The notes under the pieces are model-generated. The model worked only from the letters and a program-made list of their open reading frames with translations, made no database searches and was not told the origin of the DNA. A stretch of DNA of 33,126 nucleotides from UBA5078 sp041175045 (GTDB taxonomy: Bacteria > Pseudomonadota > Gammaproteobacteria > Pseudomonadales > Pseudohongiellaceae), in assembly GCA_041175045.1 (NCBI GenBank), contig JBEDFR010000063.1, positions 1 through 33,126 on the forward strand, given 5' to 3'. Positions 15,503-24,341 of this stretch are shown here, one piece after another. Position 1 is the first letter of the stretch; each line of letters starts with the position of its first letter. Both the position numbers and the translations under genes were made by a program.

Positions 15503-16513
15503 ATGGCTGATACAAACCAAATTGCGTCGGATGCCGACGCGCTGCCGGCCGCCGCAGGGGCGGCCGACACGAGCGAAGGGGTCGACGCCGCGGCGGCCGG
15601 CACACCCGCGCTGGCGGCCGCTGCCGAGGCGCCGAGCGCAGCCGTGCCCAGCGCGGAAAAGGGGCAGGATATCGATCTTTCCGAGATTGAAACCTACTTG
15701 AAGAATCTGGTGCCCGGCGTCCTGAAGATGTCGGAAACCCTGCTCAGTCTTTCCTCCCAGTTTCAGCGCATGACAAGCACGCTGGAAGGCAAGGTGAAGG
15801 AGACCGACCAGAACATTCGTCGTTACGACATGCTGCTGGTGAAGAAGAACAAACTGGTGCAAATGACGCTGCTGGGGAGTCTTGGCGCGGTGTTTCTGGC
15901 GCTGACCATGATGCTGGTGGCTGGCTTCAACTACTCCAGACAGGTCAACAGCATGAACACGCTGTCCGTCGCGCTGGCCGGGCGTCTGTCGGAAGTGAAC
16001 AGCGGGCTCGTGACCTTCGAGCAACTGAATCAATCCATCGCCCGGCTGAACACCAGCATGGAGCGCATGCAGCTGATGACCGAAAGTCAGACCGACACGC
16101 TGGCAGAGGGGCTGACCGAAATCGCCGCGCAAGGGGCGACGGCGACCGCGGCCGTAGAACAGTCTCTGGTCAATCTGCAATCGGCCATCGAGAACGGCGT
16201 GCGTGCCGGCGTCGTCGAGCAGGAAGCCCTGGCAGCGGACGTCATCCAGGCGCTGCAAGGGCTGGAGAGCCAGCAGCAGGCCCTGCGCGACGCGACAGTC
16301 CCCGTGCGGGAGTTGATGCAATTCAGCGAGCAGCTGGAGGCCTTGATCACTCTGGAGCGCGCCCGCTTCCTGGAAGCGATTGCGCAAGCAGATGCCGCAC
16401 GCAACCCTGCCCCGCCGCCGCCCGCGGCCGCGCCGGAAGTGGACACCAGCCTGCGGTATCAACGCCCTGCCAGCACGCGTGATACCCCGCGAGACCCGTC
16501 ACTCGCCCAATGA
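15503..16513 (+). CDS. Hypothetical single-pass membrane coiled-coil protein, second gene of the pair
   Basis: This 336-aa protein is not recognised. Residues 1-52 are Ala-rich and acidic, probably disordered. Residues 55-100 form an amphipathic helical region (DLSEIETYLKNLVPGVLKMS). After the basic KKNK there is one membrane helix at about residues 117-136 (LLGSLGAVFLALTMMLVAGF). Residues about 140-295 are rich in heptad-like Leu/Gln/Glu helices, then a Pro/Ala-rich tail. The positive-inside rule puts the long coiled coil in the periplasm. The topology recalls anchored structural or stator-like partners, but no known motif is present. Its last 15 bases overlap the 3' end of gspK on the other strand. 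Confidence 0.8.
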   Translation: MADTNQIASDADALPAAAGAADTSEGVDAAAAGTPALAAAAEAPSAAVPSAEKGQDIDLSEIETYLKNLVPGVLKMSETLLSLSSQFQRMTSTLEGKVKETDQNIRRYDMLLVKKNKLVQMTLLGSLGAVFLALTMMLVAGFNYSRQVNSMNTLSVALAGRLSEVNSGLVTFEQLNQSIARLNTSMERMQLMTESQTDTLAEGLTEIAAQGATATAAVEQSLVNLQSAIENGVRAGVVEQEALAADVIQALQGLESQQQALRDATVPVRELMQFSEQLEALITLERARFLEAIAQADAARNPAPPPPAAAPEVDTSLRYQRPASTRDTPRDPSLAQ

Positions 16514-17557
16514 AGACGGCGCCGACGTGTCGGGCAGGCGGGCGTGGGGGCTGACCTGGTGCACGGTGGGGCGAAAACCAAGATTGCGGATCTGCAGGAT
16601 TTCCATGTAGGCCTCCTGCTCCGCATCGGCGCGTCGCTGCTCAGCGCCCTGCGCGTCGGCTGTCACGCTGTCCTGCGGTCGCGCTGCCGCTGCCTGCGGG
16701 TAGGCATAGACGGAAAAGTACGACGAGGTGAGATTGCCGATCCAGTTGGAAAGCTGGACGAAGTTCTCCAGGGGCACGATGGCTCCCACGTCGTTGCGAT
16801 TTTGGAAGTCTCGCGTTGCACGATACGCCAGAATCTGTTCGATAAGGGCCTCGTTCAGCCCGGGCAAAAGGCGCATGGCCTCTCGCGTTGCGAGGTTCAG
16901 ATTGACTGTCTCGGTCGATCCATGGACTGTGAAGGCAGCCTCCAGATTCACGTCCTTGAACAACTCATCAAAGCCGCGGATCAGGCGCAGATCCTCAACA
17001 CTCTCCAGCTCCGGAAAATTGCGCGGGGTGTAGGGCACTTCCAGTGCCTCGTAGTAGTCAGTATCCGCACCGTTCAGGCTGGCCAACCCATCAAGATCGC
17101 GCCAGTCGCGCCAGGCCGCGAGCAACTCGTCCACGCGACGCGGGTCGGCGTCCGGTCCAAGCCAATGCTGCAACAATAGCAGCATGCTGCGATCTTCCAG
17201 TCGGTTGAGATTGATCTTGCCCGCATGATCAAAAATACGCACGACCATGTTCTCTGAGGCCGGGTAATGCAGGCTGAGCGGCTGGCCATTGAACCGGTAA
17301 CCAGACTGCCGCACCTGGCCCAGGTCGTCGGTCGCCGGGACATCGTCCAGCGGCGGCCGCATTTGTTCCAGCATGAGTTCCATCTCGGCGAAGTGCATGG
17401 CCTGCGCCACTGCCGCCGTATCATGGACCGCCTGCTGGTTGTGCAGAGCGGTCCGTGCCGAGAGTTGCACCTTGCCGGCCATGACGGTCACCAGCACCGT
17501 CAGGACGACCGATGTCCACAACACTATCAGGATGACAGAGCCTCGCTGCTGGCGCAT
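16499..17557 (-). CDS. gspK: Type II secretion minor pseudopilin GspK
   Basis: GspK (352 aa) caps the T2SS pseudopilus tip with GspI and GspJ. The start at 17557 follows a GGAG site and gives the short leader MRQQRG, cleaved before SVILIVLWTSVV; like other GspK proteins it lacks the Glu at position 5. The large globular domain contains FDHAGKINLNRL, VNLNLATREAMRLLPGLNEA and a helix-hairpin-helix-like LIEQILAYRATRDFQNRNDV, all typical of the family. It is the last gene of the operon, one base after gspJ. It overlaps the convergent coiled-coil gene by 15 bp, leaving no room for a dedicated terminator. Confidence 0.93.
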   Translation of the reverse strand: MRQQRGSVILIVLWTSVVLTVLVTVMAGKVQLSARTALHNQQAVHDTAAVAQAMHFAEMELMLEQMRPPLDDVPATDDLGQVRQSGYRFNGQPLSLHYPASENMVVRIFDHAGKINLNRLEDRSMLLLLQHWLGPDADPRRVDELLAAWRDWRDLDGLASLNGADTDYYEALEVPYTPRNFPELESVEDLRLIRGFDELFKDVNLEAAFTVHGSTETVNLNLATREAMRLLPGLNEALIEQILAYRATRDFQNRNDVGAIVPLENFVQLSNWIGNLTSSYFSVYAYPQAAAARPQDSVTADAQGAEQRRADAEQEAYMEILQIRNLGFRPTVHQVSPHARLPDTSAPSSLGE

Positions 17558-17558
17558 G

Positions 17559-18281
17559 TCATGGGTCTCCGGGCAGCCGGCCTGTCGGCGGCGCGACAGC
17601 CGGGGTGGGCTGGAAAGCCGGGCGCAGGTCGCGATGCTCATTCGCACGAATGCGGGCAATCAGGTGGATGGGCCTGTCACTGTCGGCGGCGTCCAGCGGC
17701 GTCAGCAAGACATGCACCGCGAGGGGCAGAGCAACCCTCTCGGCACCCGGCCAGTCATCGCGCCACTGTTTACTGAAATCGAGCTCTTCGTAGAGATAGC
17801 GCAGGCGTGCCGTGTAGCCGGGCAGCAGCGTGACAGGCTCTGCCGCATCCAGCCGTGCAGTCGGATCGTCGCTCTTCGCCGGGGCCAGCCGCAGGGTGAC
17901 ACCCTCGTCATCGCGGGACTCCAGTCGCCAGGCCGTCATGCCGCCGCTGCGCTGGGGCGATACCGTCGACACCCAGCTGAGCGCTTCGTCCTCGCCCTGG
18001 AAATACACCAGCCGGCCCTGCGTGTCCGCGTCACGATAGCTGTGCGCAAAGGCGCCCTGCAGGGCGCGCTCCAGCTGCAGCACGGCCACGGTCTGGTCCA
18101 GCTGGCCATCCAGCACCGCCGTGTCGTTCTCCCAGTCGTTCATCACGGCATACATGCCCGTGCTGAGCAGGCTCAGCAGCATGGCCGTCAGGGCCAGTGA
18201 CAGCACCACTTCGATCAGCGTGAAGCCGCCCTCACTCCGGCAGCGCAAGCCTGATCCAGCGCGTTCCGACAATCCGCTCAT
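17559..18281 (-). CDS. gspJ: Type II secretion minor pseudopilin GspJ
   Basis: GspJ (240 aa) is a pseudopilus tip subunit. I place the start at 18281, preceded by AAGAGAG, giving a prepilin leader that ends SEGG and is followed by FTLIEVVLSLALTAMLLSLL, the type IV pilin motif with Glu at position 5. The open frame extends further upstream to 18473 but that part overlaps gspI and has shadow composition. The body includes the family-typical ALQGAFAHSYRD and a C-terminal LPLAVHVLLT strand. It overlaps gspI by 50 bp. Confidence 0.92.
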   Translation of the reverse strand: MSGLSERAGSGLRCRSEGGFTLIEVVLSLALTAMLLSLLSTGMYAVMNDWENDTAVLDGQLDQTVAVLQLERALQGAFAHSYRDADTQGRLVYFQGEDEALSWVSTVSPQRSGGMTAWRLESRDDEGVTLRLAPAKSDDPTARLDAAEPVTLLPGYTARLRYLYEELDFSKQWRDDWPGAERVALPLAVHVLLTPLDAADSDRPIHLIARIRANEHRDLRPAFQPTPAVAPPTGRLPGDP

Positions 18282-18615
18282 CGCTCTCTTCGTCCACAAT
18301 CTCGTAATGCTGCAGCTTGAAATACATCGGTTCAGTCTTGCGCTCGACAGGCTCCAGATAGTCGCCGGCGCGAATCTCGAAGCGCTGCTCGCCTTCGAGA
18401 ATTTCCTCCACCTCGCCGTACTCGTCCTGCAGCAGGGCGAACTGCACGGCAGCGCGCGCCTCGATGGCCACATCCAGGCTCTCGCCGGCGCGAAACGCCA
18501 GCTGCTTGCTGCCGCCGGCCAGCGCGAACAGGCTGCCCAGCAGCATGCCGGTGATGGTGAGGGCCACCAGCACCTCCAGCAGCGTGAAGCCGTGTTGGCG
18601 CTGCCGGGATGTCAT
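18232..18615 (-). CDS. gspI: Type II secretion minor pseudopilin GspI
   Basis: GspI (127 aa) nucleates the pseudopilus tip complex. The leader MTSRQRQHG precedes FTLLEVLVALTITGMLLGSL, a textbook prepilin processing site and helix. Length matches the family (about 120-130 aa). The ATG overlaps the gspH stop in an ATGA arrangement, indicating translational coupling. The C-terminal domain is small and acidic, with the usual terminal strand (RWIRLALPE). Confidence 0.92.
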   Translation of the reverse strand: MTSRQRQHGFTLLEVLVALTITGMLLGSLFALAGGSKQLAFRAGESLDVAIEARAAVQFALLQDEYGEVEEILEGEQRFEIRAGDYLEPVERKTEPMYFKLQHYEIVDEESDERIVGTRWIRLALPE

Positions 18616-19115
18616 GGCACCTCCTCGGTCGTCACCTTGCCGGAGAAGGGATCGATGCGGATTTCCACCTGACGGGCATTCTGCGCCAGGATCAAGGCGC
18701 CGCCCGTGCTGCCGCCCTCGGGAAAGAAGGTGATGTCGAGAGTGTCCTCGACCGGGGTGAGCTGTTCGGTGCTGTCGCGATACGCCAGGGTGAGGCCGCG
18801 TGCAGTCCAGATCTCGTCCTGTCCCAGTCGCGAGCGAGCCTCCGTCGCGGGCGTGGCCGCGAGCAGGGCCTCCTCGTCGCGCAGGTCTGCCTGAAAGCGG
18901 GCCGTGGCGGCCTGCCCGGTGACCACGGCCGTGCGGCGCGTGTAAGTGAGCAGGGCGTGGGCCTCGCGCACCTGGGCGTTGAAGGTGCGCGCGCTCATGC
19001 CGGAGAGACTGGGAATGACGAGCACGCTGCCCATGGCCAGAATGGCCAGCACGATCACGAGTTCCAGCAGCGTGAAGCCTGCCGGCCTGATGCTAGCGGC
19101 TGATGTCCGCGTCAT
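18612..19115 (-). CDS. gspH: Type II secretion minor pseudopilin GspH
   Basis: GspH (167 aa) is a minor pseudopilin at the base of the tip complex. The start at 19115 has a GAGGA site and yields a leader ending RPAG before FTLLELVIVLAILAMGSVLV. An earlier in-frame ATG at 19148 is less likely because it would overlap gspG further. The segment QVREAHALLTYTRRTAVVTG is the GspH pattern of a helix followed by a strand. The coding region overlaps the end of gspG by 23 bp. Confidence 0.92.
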   Translation of the reverse strand: MTRTSAASIRPAGFTLLELVIVLAILAMGSVLVIPSLSGMSARTFNAQVREAHALLTYTRRTAVVTGQAATARFQADLRDEEALLAATPATEARSRLGQDEIWTARGLTLAYRDSTEQLTPVEDTLDITFFPEGGSTGGALILAQNARQVEIRIDPFSGKVTTEEVP

Positions 19116-19497
19116 TGTCCTCGCCACCCGGGCGCCCGTCGGCACCATATGACATCAGTGTGTAGGTGTTGCCATCGACACTGTACTGGAACTCGAAGCC
19201 CCAGGGGTCACGTGGCACATCATTGTTCAGGTAGGGGCCGTTCCAGGACGCGCGATTGGCGCTGTTCTCCATCAGGCCCAGCAGATCATCCGGGTACTGA
19301 CCCACGTCCAGGCGATGGGTGTCGAGCGCCGAGGCAATCGCGGCGATCTGCGACAGGGCGGCATCGCGGCGCGCGCCATCGGCCTGATTGAACAGATTGG
19401 GTGCCACCATCACGGCCAGCATGCCCAGAATGGCCATGACGATGAGCAGTTCGATGATGGTGAAGCCGCGTTGCTGCGGCAGACGTTGCATGGACAT
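19093..19497 (-). CDS. gspG: Type II secretion major pseudopilin GspG
   Basis: GspG (134 aa) is the main pseudopilus subunit that works as a piston. The leader MSMQRLPQQRG precedes FTIIELLIVMAILGMLAVMV, with Glu5 intact. The conserved C-terminal part has DVGQYPDDLLGLMEN, WNGPYL, DPWGFEFQY and a calcium-loop region (SYGADGRPGGEDNDADI). A strong AAGGAGG site lies 6 bases before the ATG, the best in the operon, consistent with a subunit needed in large amounts. A prepilin peptidase must be supplied from elsewhere, for example a shared PilD (inference). Confidence 0.95.
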   Translation of the reverse strand: MSMQRLPQQRGFTIIELLIVMAILGMLAVMVAPNLFNQADGARRDAALSQIAAIASALDTHRLDVGQYPDDLLGLMENSANRASWNGPYLNNDVPRDPWGFEFQYSVDGNTYTLMSYGADGRPGGEDNDADISR

Positions 19498-19521
19498 GGG
19501 TCTCCTCCTTCCGGGATACGC

Positions 19522-21657
19522 TTACAGGCCGGCGTCTTCGAACAGCTCGGCCGCCAGTTCAAAGCGCCGCAGGATTTCGGTGTAGGCTGCGGCGCCACCT
19601 TCGTTGAGATTCACGACTTCCGGGCGCAGCACGATGAACAGCTCCTTGCGCTCGGACACATCCTGCTGATAGCCGAACAGTCCGCCCAGCACCGGCACAC
19701 GGCTCACGCCGGGCAGCCCGCTGTTGAGGTCGGAGTTGCTGGACTGGATCAGCCCGCCCAGCACCACGTTCTCGCCATCACGCACCACTACCGTGGTGCT
19801 GATCTCCTGATTCTGGAACACCGGGTTGCCCGCCACGCCGGTGTCTTCCTGAATGGACGAGAGCACCTGGCGGATGGTCATGTTCACCACGCCGTCAGCG
19901 TTGATGCGCGGCGTGATATACAGCTCGATGCCGGTGGGGCGGTACTGGATGCTGCTGATGATGTTGTCGCCGATGCCCGTGGTCTGCGTGCCGGACTGCA
20001 CCGGCACTTCGGCACCAATCTGAATCTCGCCTTCCATGTTGTTCACCACCGTGAGCGAGGGCCGCGCGAGCAGACGCACATCGTTGTCAGAGGCGATCGC
20101 CTCCAGAGTCGCCTCGACGCGCGCCGCGCCATCGAGGAAGGACTTGGTGAACAGCAGGCCGTCGAGTCCGCCATTGGGCAGGAATCCGGTACTGGTCTGT
20201 GTCGACAACGCATCGACACTCACGTTGTCCGCGACGCGGGACCAGTCCACGCCGAAGCGCGTCTCGTCGGTCAGCGTGATCTGGGCGATGACGGCGTTGA
20301 TCATCACCTGCAGGGGCACGGCGTCCAGCTGATTGATGGTGGCCAGCAACTGGCGGTAGTCGCGCGGATTGGCGCGGATCAGCAGGCTGTTGGTGGCCTC
20401 GTCGGCCACGATGGTGACTCGCAGATCCGCAGACACCACCGCGTCACTGCTGGCAGCCACCGCGCCAATGACAGGGAGCGTGCGCGTCACCGTGCCCCCA
20501 TCGGGCGTCACGATGTTGATGGTCTGGGCGTCCTCGCGTGGCGGCTGCGGCGTGTCGTCTTGCTGTTCCTGATTCAGGGCAAACACATTGGTGAGTGTGG
20601 TGGCAAGATCGACGGCGGTCAGATTCTTCACGCGGTAGTGGAACAGCTGTTCCGCCTGCTCCTGACGGTCGGCATCGAGAATGCGCACCCAGCGGCTGAT
20701 CTCCTCGAAGCCGCGGTTGGCTGGCGCGGTGACGAGAATGGCGTTGATACGCTCCAGCCCCTTCACCTGATAGGCCGGCGAAGCCCCTTCGATCAGCGTC
20801 AGTATCTCGGCAAGCTCGGTGGCCACTTCCGCCGCGTTGGCGTAGCTGAGCTGGTAAAGATGCAGGCCCTGATTCTGGAACGGGTCCGCATCGACAACGT
20901 CCAGCAGCTCGTTGATGCGCACCAGCTGGGAAGCGCTGGCCGAGATCGCCAGGGTGTTGTTGTTGGCGATGCGCACCACGCGGCCGTCCGGCTCCACCAG
21001 CGGTGTGAGAATCTCCAGCGCCGATTCCACACTGACAAAGGTCAGCGGCGTGATCTGCATGATCATGCTGCCCGTGAGCGAGTCGGCGTCGGCAGGCGTA
21101 CTGATCTGCTCAGGCACATTGCCCACCTGCTTGCGTGCCGTGTAGACGGCACCATTGCGCTCGATGCTCACGCCAGCCTGACGCGTCAGCAGACGCAGGA
21201 GGGGCCAGATGTCTGCCTGGGTCAGGGGTCGGTTGGCTGAGGTGCGCAGGCTGACGCGATCGGCGATAGTCGGGTCGATGATCAGGCTGATGTCCAGCGC
21301 ATCGGCCAGCTCTTCCAGCACCACGCGCAAATCTGCCTGCTCGTAGTTCAGTTCCACGAAGTTGTCGGCGGGCGGATTCACCGGCGTGGGGGCCATGTCG
21401 CGATAGCCTGGCACCGACGCGGCGGTGCCGACGCGGTTGATCTCGTCGATCAGGCGCTGCTGTTCCTGCGCCCGCGCAGACTCGCCGCCACTCGCGGGCG
21501 TGCTGAGGGCCGCAGCGGGCGCGTTGCCTGGCTGTGCCCCGGCAGTGCTGCCGCCAGCCGCAGCGGCCCCGGCACTGCCTCCGGAGGTCAGCGCCGCACA
21601 GGAGGACAGCCCCAGCGCGAGGCCCAGCAGGGCCAGTTGTCTTGTCGTGTTCACCAT
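19522..21657 (-). CDS. gspD: Type II secretion outer-membrane secretin GspD (lipoprotein type)
   Basis: GspD (711 aa) forms the outer-membrane channel. The signal sequence ends in LGLSSC, a lipobox, so the secretin itself is probably lipidated, as known for HxcQ of Pseudomonas, and may not need a separate pilotin. An Ala/Gly-rich linker follows, then N0 (FVELNYEQADLRVVLEELAD), several N-domain repeats, and the secretin domain with VPVQSGTQTT, YRPTGIELYITPRI and RVPVLGGLFGYQ. The LRPEVV strand near the end is typical. It lies between gspF and gspG; gaps are 19 and 24 bp. Confidence 0.95.
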   Translation of the reverse strand: MVNTTRQLALLGLALGLSSCAALTSGGSAGAAAAGGSTAGAQPGNAPAAALSTPASGGESARAQEQQRLIDEINRVGTAASVPGYRDMAPTPVNPPADNFVELNYEQADLRVVLEELADALDISLIIDPTIADRVSLRTSANRPLTQADIWPLLRLLTRQAGVSIERNGAVYTARKQVGNVPEQISTPADADSLTGSMIMQITPLTFVSVESALEILTPLVEPDGRVVRIANNNTLAISASASQLVRINELLDVVDADPFQNQGLHLYQLSYANAAEVATELAEILTLIEGASPAYQVKGLERINAILVTAPANRGFEEISRWVRILDADRQEQAEQLFHYRVKNLTAVDLATTLTNVFALNQEQQDDTPQPPREDAQTINIVTPDGGTVTRTLPVIGAVAASSDAVVSADLRVTIVADEATNSLLIRANPRDYRQLLATINQLDAVPLQVMINAVIAQITLTDETRFGVDWSRVADNVSVDALSTQTSTGFLPNGGLDGLLFTKSFLDGAARVEATLEAIASDNDVRLLARPSLTVVNNMEGEIQIGAEVPVQSGTQTTGIGDNIISSIQYRPTGIELYITPRINADGVVNMTIRQVLSSIQEDTGVAGNPVFQNQEISTTVVVRDGENVVLGGLIQSSNSDLNSGLPGVSRVPVLGGLFGYQQDVSERKELFIVLRPEVVNLNEGGAAAYTEILRRFELAAELFEDAGL

Positions 21658-21676
21658 AGAACTCCCGAACTGCGTA

Positions 21677-22885
21677 TCAGAACTCCACCGCGTTCATGCT
21701 GAACACGGCGGAAAGCATGGTAATCGTGATGCCGCCCACGGCGATGCCGAGGAACAGGATCAGGGCCGGTTGCAGGGCGGCCACCAGACTGGACATCTGG
21801 TTCTTCACATACATGTCGAAGGTGGCGGCCGTCTTCAGCAGAATGCTGCCGGTGCGCCCCGACTCCTCGCCCACCGTGATCAGCTGGTGCAGCAAGGTGG
21901 GGAAGCGGTGGGTCTTCTCCAGGGACAGCCCCAGCCCGGCACCGCCACGGACATCGTCTTCCACCTGGCGCAGGTGGCGTGTCAGCTCGGCATTGCCGAC
22001 CACCTCGCGCGCCACGCGCAGAGCCCGGATCAGCGGAATGCCGGCTTCCAGCAAAGCGCCCAGCGTGCGGGCAAACACCGCGCAGTCCTTGTACAGCAGC
22101 AGCGAGCCGAGCATCGGCACGCGCAGCAGGAAGGCGTGCTTCTGCAGCCTGCGCTGCGGGTCGCGGTCCAGCCACTGCCACCAGAGGCCGACACCAACCA
22201 CCGCCAGAACAAGCAGATAGCCATGACGCGCGATGCCATCGCTGAGCGCCAGCAGGAACGCCGCGGAGGCGGGAATCTGCGTGCCGGCATCCTCGAACAT
22301 GATGGCGAACTGCGGCACCACGAACACCAGCAGCAGGAACACCGAAATCACGCCGGTCACCAGCAGCACGATGGGGTAGATCAGAGCCGACACGATGGCC
22401 GAACGATTGCGCCCGCTGGTCTCCAGAAAGTCCACCAGATCGGGCAGCAGCTGATGCAGGATGCCGCCTTCCTCACCGGCACGCACGATGTTGATGTACA
22501 TGCGCGAGAACACGTCGGGACGCGCCTCCATGGCCTCGGCCAGGCTGCGGCCTTCCTTCACGTCGCGGCGCAGCTGCATGACCAGCTGGCGCATGGCGCT
22601 GGTTTCGGTAATGCCTTCGAGCAGACGCAGGGCCTTGTCCAGCGGGACCCGCGCCTCGACCAGCGTGCACAGGCCGGTGGTGAAATCCAGCAGGTGGGCG
22701 TTCTTCACCTTGCGGCCGCGGCGCTCAGTGCCGTCGTCCTGTTCCGACGGCGTGATCTTCACCGGAATCAGTTTCTTGCCCTGCAGAATCTTCAGCGCCT
22801 CGCGCTCGGAGTCGGCGTTGATCTGCCCGGACTGCACATTGCCCTGGGCATCGTAGGCTTGATAGCGGAAGTAACCGGCACTCAT
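21677..22885 (-). CDS. gspF: Type II secretion inner-membrane platform protein GspF
   Basis: GspF (402 aa) is the polytopic inner-membrane platform protein that couples the ATPase to the pseudopilus. It begins MSAGYFRYQAYDAQGNVQSG, the family start, followed by two T2SSF domains. Three membrane segments are visible at about residues 165-195 (ALIYPIVLLVTGVISVFLLL), 218-236, and 370-395 (PALILFLGIAVGGITITMLS). The motif GARVPLDKALRLL-type helix is present. The ATG overlaps the gspE stop in ATGA form, so GspE and GspF are translationally coupled. Confidence 0.95.
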   Translation of the reverse strand: MSAGYFRYQAYDAQGNVQSGQINADSEREALKILQGKKLIPVKITPSEQDDGTERRGRKVKNAHLLDFTTGLCTLVEARVPLDKALRLLEGITETSAMRQLVMQLRRDVKEGRSLAEAMEARPDVFSRMYINIVRAGEEGGILHQLLPDLVDFLETSGRNRSAIVSALIYPIVLLVTGVISVFLLLVFVVPQFAIMFEDAGTQIPASAAFLLALSDGIARHGYLLVLAVVGVGLWWQWLDRDPQRRLQKHAFLLRVPMLGSLLLYKDCAVFARTLGALLEAGIPLIRALRVAREVVGNAELTRHLRQVEDDVRGGAGLGLSLEKTHRFPTLLHQLITVGEESGRTGSILLKTAATFDMYVKNQMSSLVAALQPALILFLGIAVGGITITMLSAVFSMNAVEF

Positions 22886-24336
22886 AGCGCGCGCGTGACC
22901 CTCACGACTTCTTCGGGCGTAGTGAGCCCGGCGGCCAGTTTCTCCAGGGCATCCTGGCGCAGGGTCTTCATGCCCTCGCGGATGGCCTGCTCACGGATGA
23001 CATTGGCGTCAGCGCCGCTGGCGATGTGGTGGCGGATGGCATCGGACATCACCAGCAGCTCGTACAGACCAATGCGGCCGCGATAGCCCGTGCCCCCACA
23101 ACGCTCGCAACCCGTGCCGCGCTGCAGGATCGGGTAGTCCTCGGCGTTGATCTGCAGCACGTTGACTTCGTCCATGCTGATGGGCTGGGCCACCTTGCAG
23201 TCGGAGCAGACGCGTCGCACCAGGCGCTGGGCCTGAATGGCCAGCAGGCTGGAGCTGATCAGATAGCCTTCCACGCCCATGTCCTGCAGGCGGGTCACTG
23301 CCCCGGCGGCGTCATTGGTGTGCAGGGTGGAGAACACCAGGTGACCGGTGAGGGCGGACTCGATGGCGATCTCGGCGGTCTCGTGGTCACGGATCTCGCC
23401 CACCATCAACACGTCGGGGTCCTGGCGCACAATCGAGCGCAGTCCGGCAGCGAAACTCAGCCCGATGCTGGCATTGGCCTGGATCTGGGTAATGCCCTCC
23501 AGCTGGTATTCCACCGGGTCCTCCACGGTGATGATCTTCTGCTTTTCGCTGTTGATCTTCTCCAGCGTGGCGTAAAGCGTGGTGGTCTTGCCGCTGCCGG
23601 TGGGGCCGGTAATCAGGATCATGCCGTGGGGCTGGGTGATCAGTTGCTGGTAGGTGCCCAGGATGGCCTCGGGCATGCCCAGCTGCTGCAGGCTCACCGC
23701 GGTGTCGCTGCGATCGAGAATGCGCAGCACCACGGATTCGCCATGCACGCCCGGCAGGGTGGAAACCCGCATGTCCAGCTGCTTGTTGCCGATGCGCGAA
23801 TCAATGCGACCGTCCTGGGGCAGACGCTTCTCGCCGATGTCCAGCCGCGCCATCAACTTCAGGCGCGAGGCCACGGCTGTGTGGATCTTGATGGGCAGGC
23901 GCTCGATGCGCGTCATGATGCCGTCCACGCGGCAGCGCACATCGAGGTGGTCCTCGTTGGGCTCGAAATGGATGTCACTGGCGTTCAGGTCCAGGGCCCG
24001 GGCGAACAGGTGGTTCACCAGGCGGATGATGGGCGCCTCGGAGGCCATGTCCTTGAGGTCTTCATCGTCGTCGAAGCCGGACACGAAGACCTCCGCGCCC
24101 TGATCGATCTGCGGCGAGAGCTCCGCCCGCCAGTGTTTCATCAGCCGCGACACTTCATCGCCCTGGCCCCGGCGAAAGCGCACGCCGGCGCCCGCGATGA
24201 AGCGAATGCGGGCCCGCAGCTCGATGTCCGGCAGCGCATTGCAGACCAGAAGCCCCGAGCGGGCATAGTCGTGCGCCGGAGCGATGCCCTCGGGTTCGAG
24301 CAGCTGACTGAACAGGGGAAGGGTCAAGGGACTCAT
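22882..24336 (-). CDS. gspE: Type II secretion ATPase GspE
   Basis: GspE (484 aa from the ATG at 24336) powers T2SS pseudopilus assembly. I chose this ATG because a GGAG stretch lies 8 bases upstream; GTG and ATG codons at 24345 and 24342 are too close to it. Motifs are complete: Walker A GPTGSGKTT (about residue 244), Asp box EDPVEYQLEGITQ, Walker B DPDVLMVGEIRDHETAE, and the His box TGHLVFSTLHTND. A C-terminal zinc module has two CxxC pairs (CSDC and CERC). It overlaps or abuts the gspM stop. Confidence 0.96.
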   Translation of the reverse strand: MSPLTLPLFSQLLEPEGIAPAHDYARSGLLVCNALPDIELRARIRFIAGAGVRFRRGQGDEVSRLMKHWRAELSPQIDQGAEVFVSGFDDDEDLKDMASEAPIIRLVNHLFARALDLNASDIHFEPNEDHLDVRCRVDGIMTRIERLPIKIHTAVASRLKLMARLDIGEKRLPQDGRIDSRIGNKQLDMRVSTLPGVHGESVVLRILDRSDTAVSLQQLGMPEAILGTYQQLITQPHGMILITGPTGSGKTTTLYATLEKINSEKQKIITVEDPVEYQLEGITQIQANASIGLSFAAGLRSIVRQDPDVLMVGEIRDHETAEIAIESALTGHLVFSTLHTNDAAGAVTRLQDMGVEGYLISSSLLAIQAQRLVRRVCSDCKVAQPISMDEVNVLQINAEDYPILQRGTGCERCGGTGYRGRIGLYELLVMSDAIRHHIASGADANVIREQAIREGMKTLRQDALEKLAAGLTTPEEVVRVTRAL

Positions 24337-24341
24337 AGGCA

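Noticed and set aside
18282..18473. Upstream extension of gspJ to 18473
   Set aside because: It lies wholly inside gspI and lacks signal-peptide character; the prepilin leader starts at 18281.
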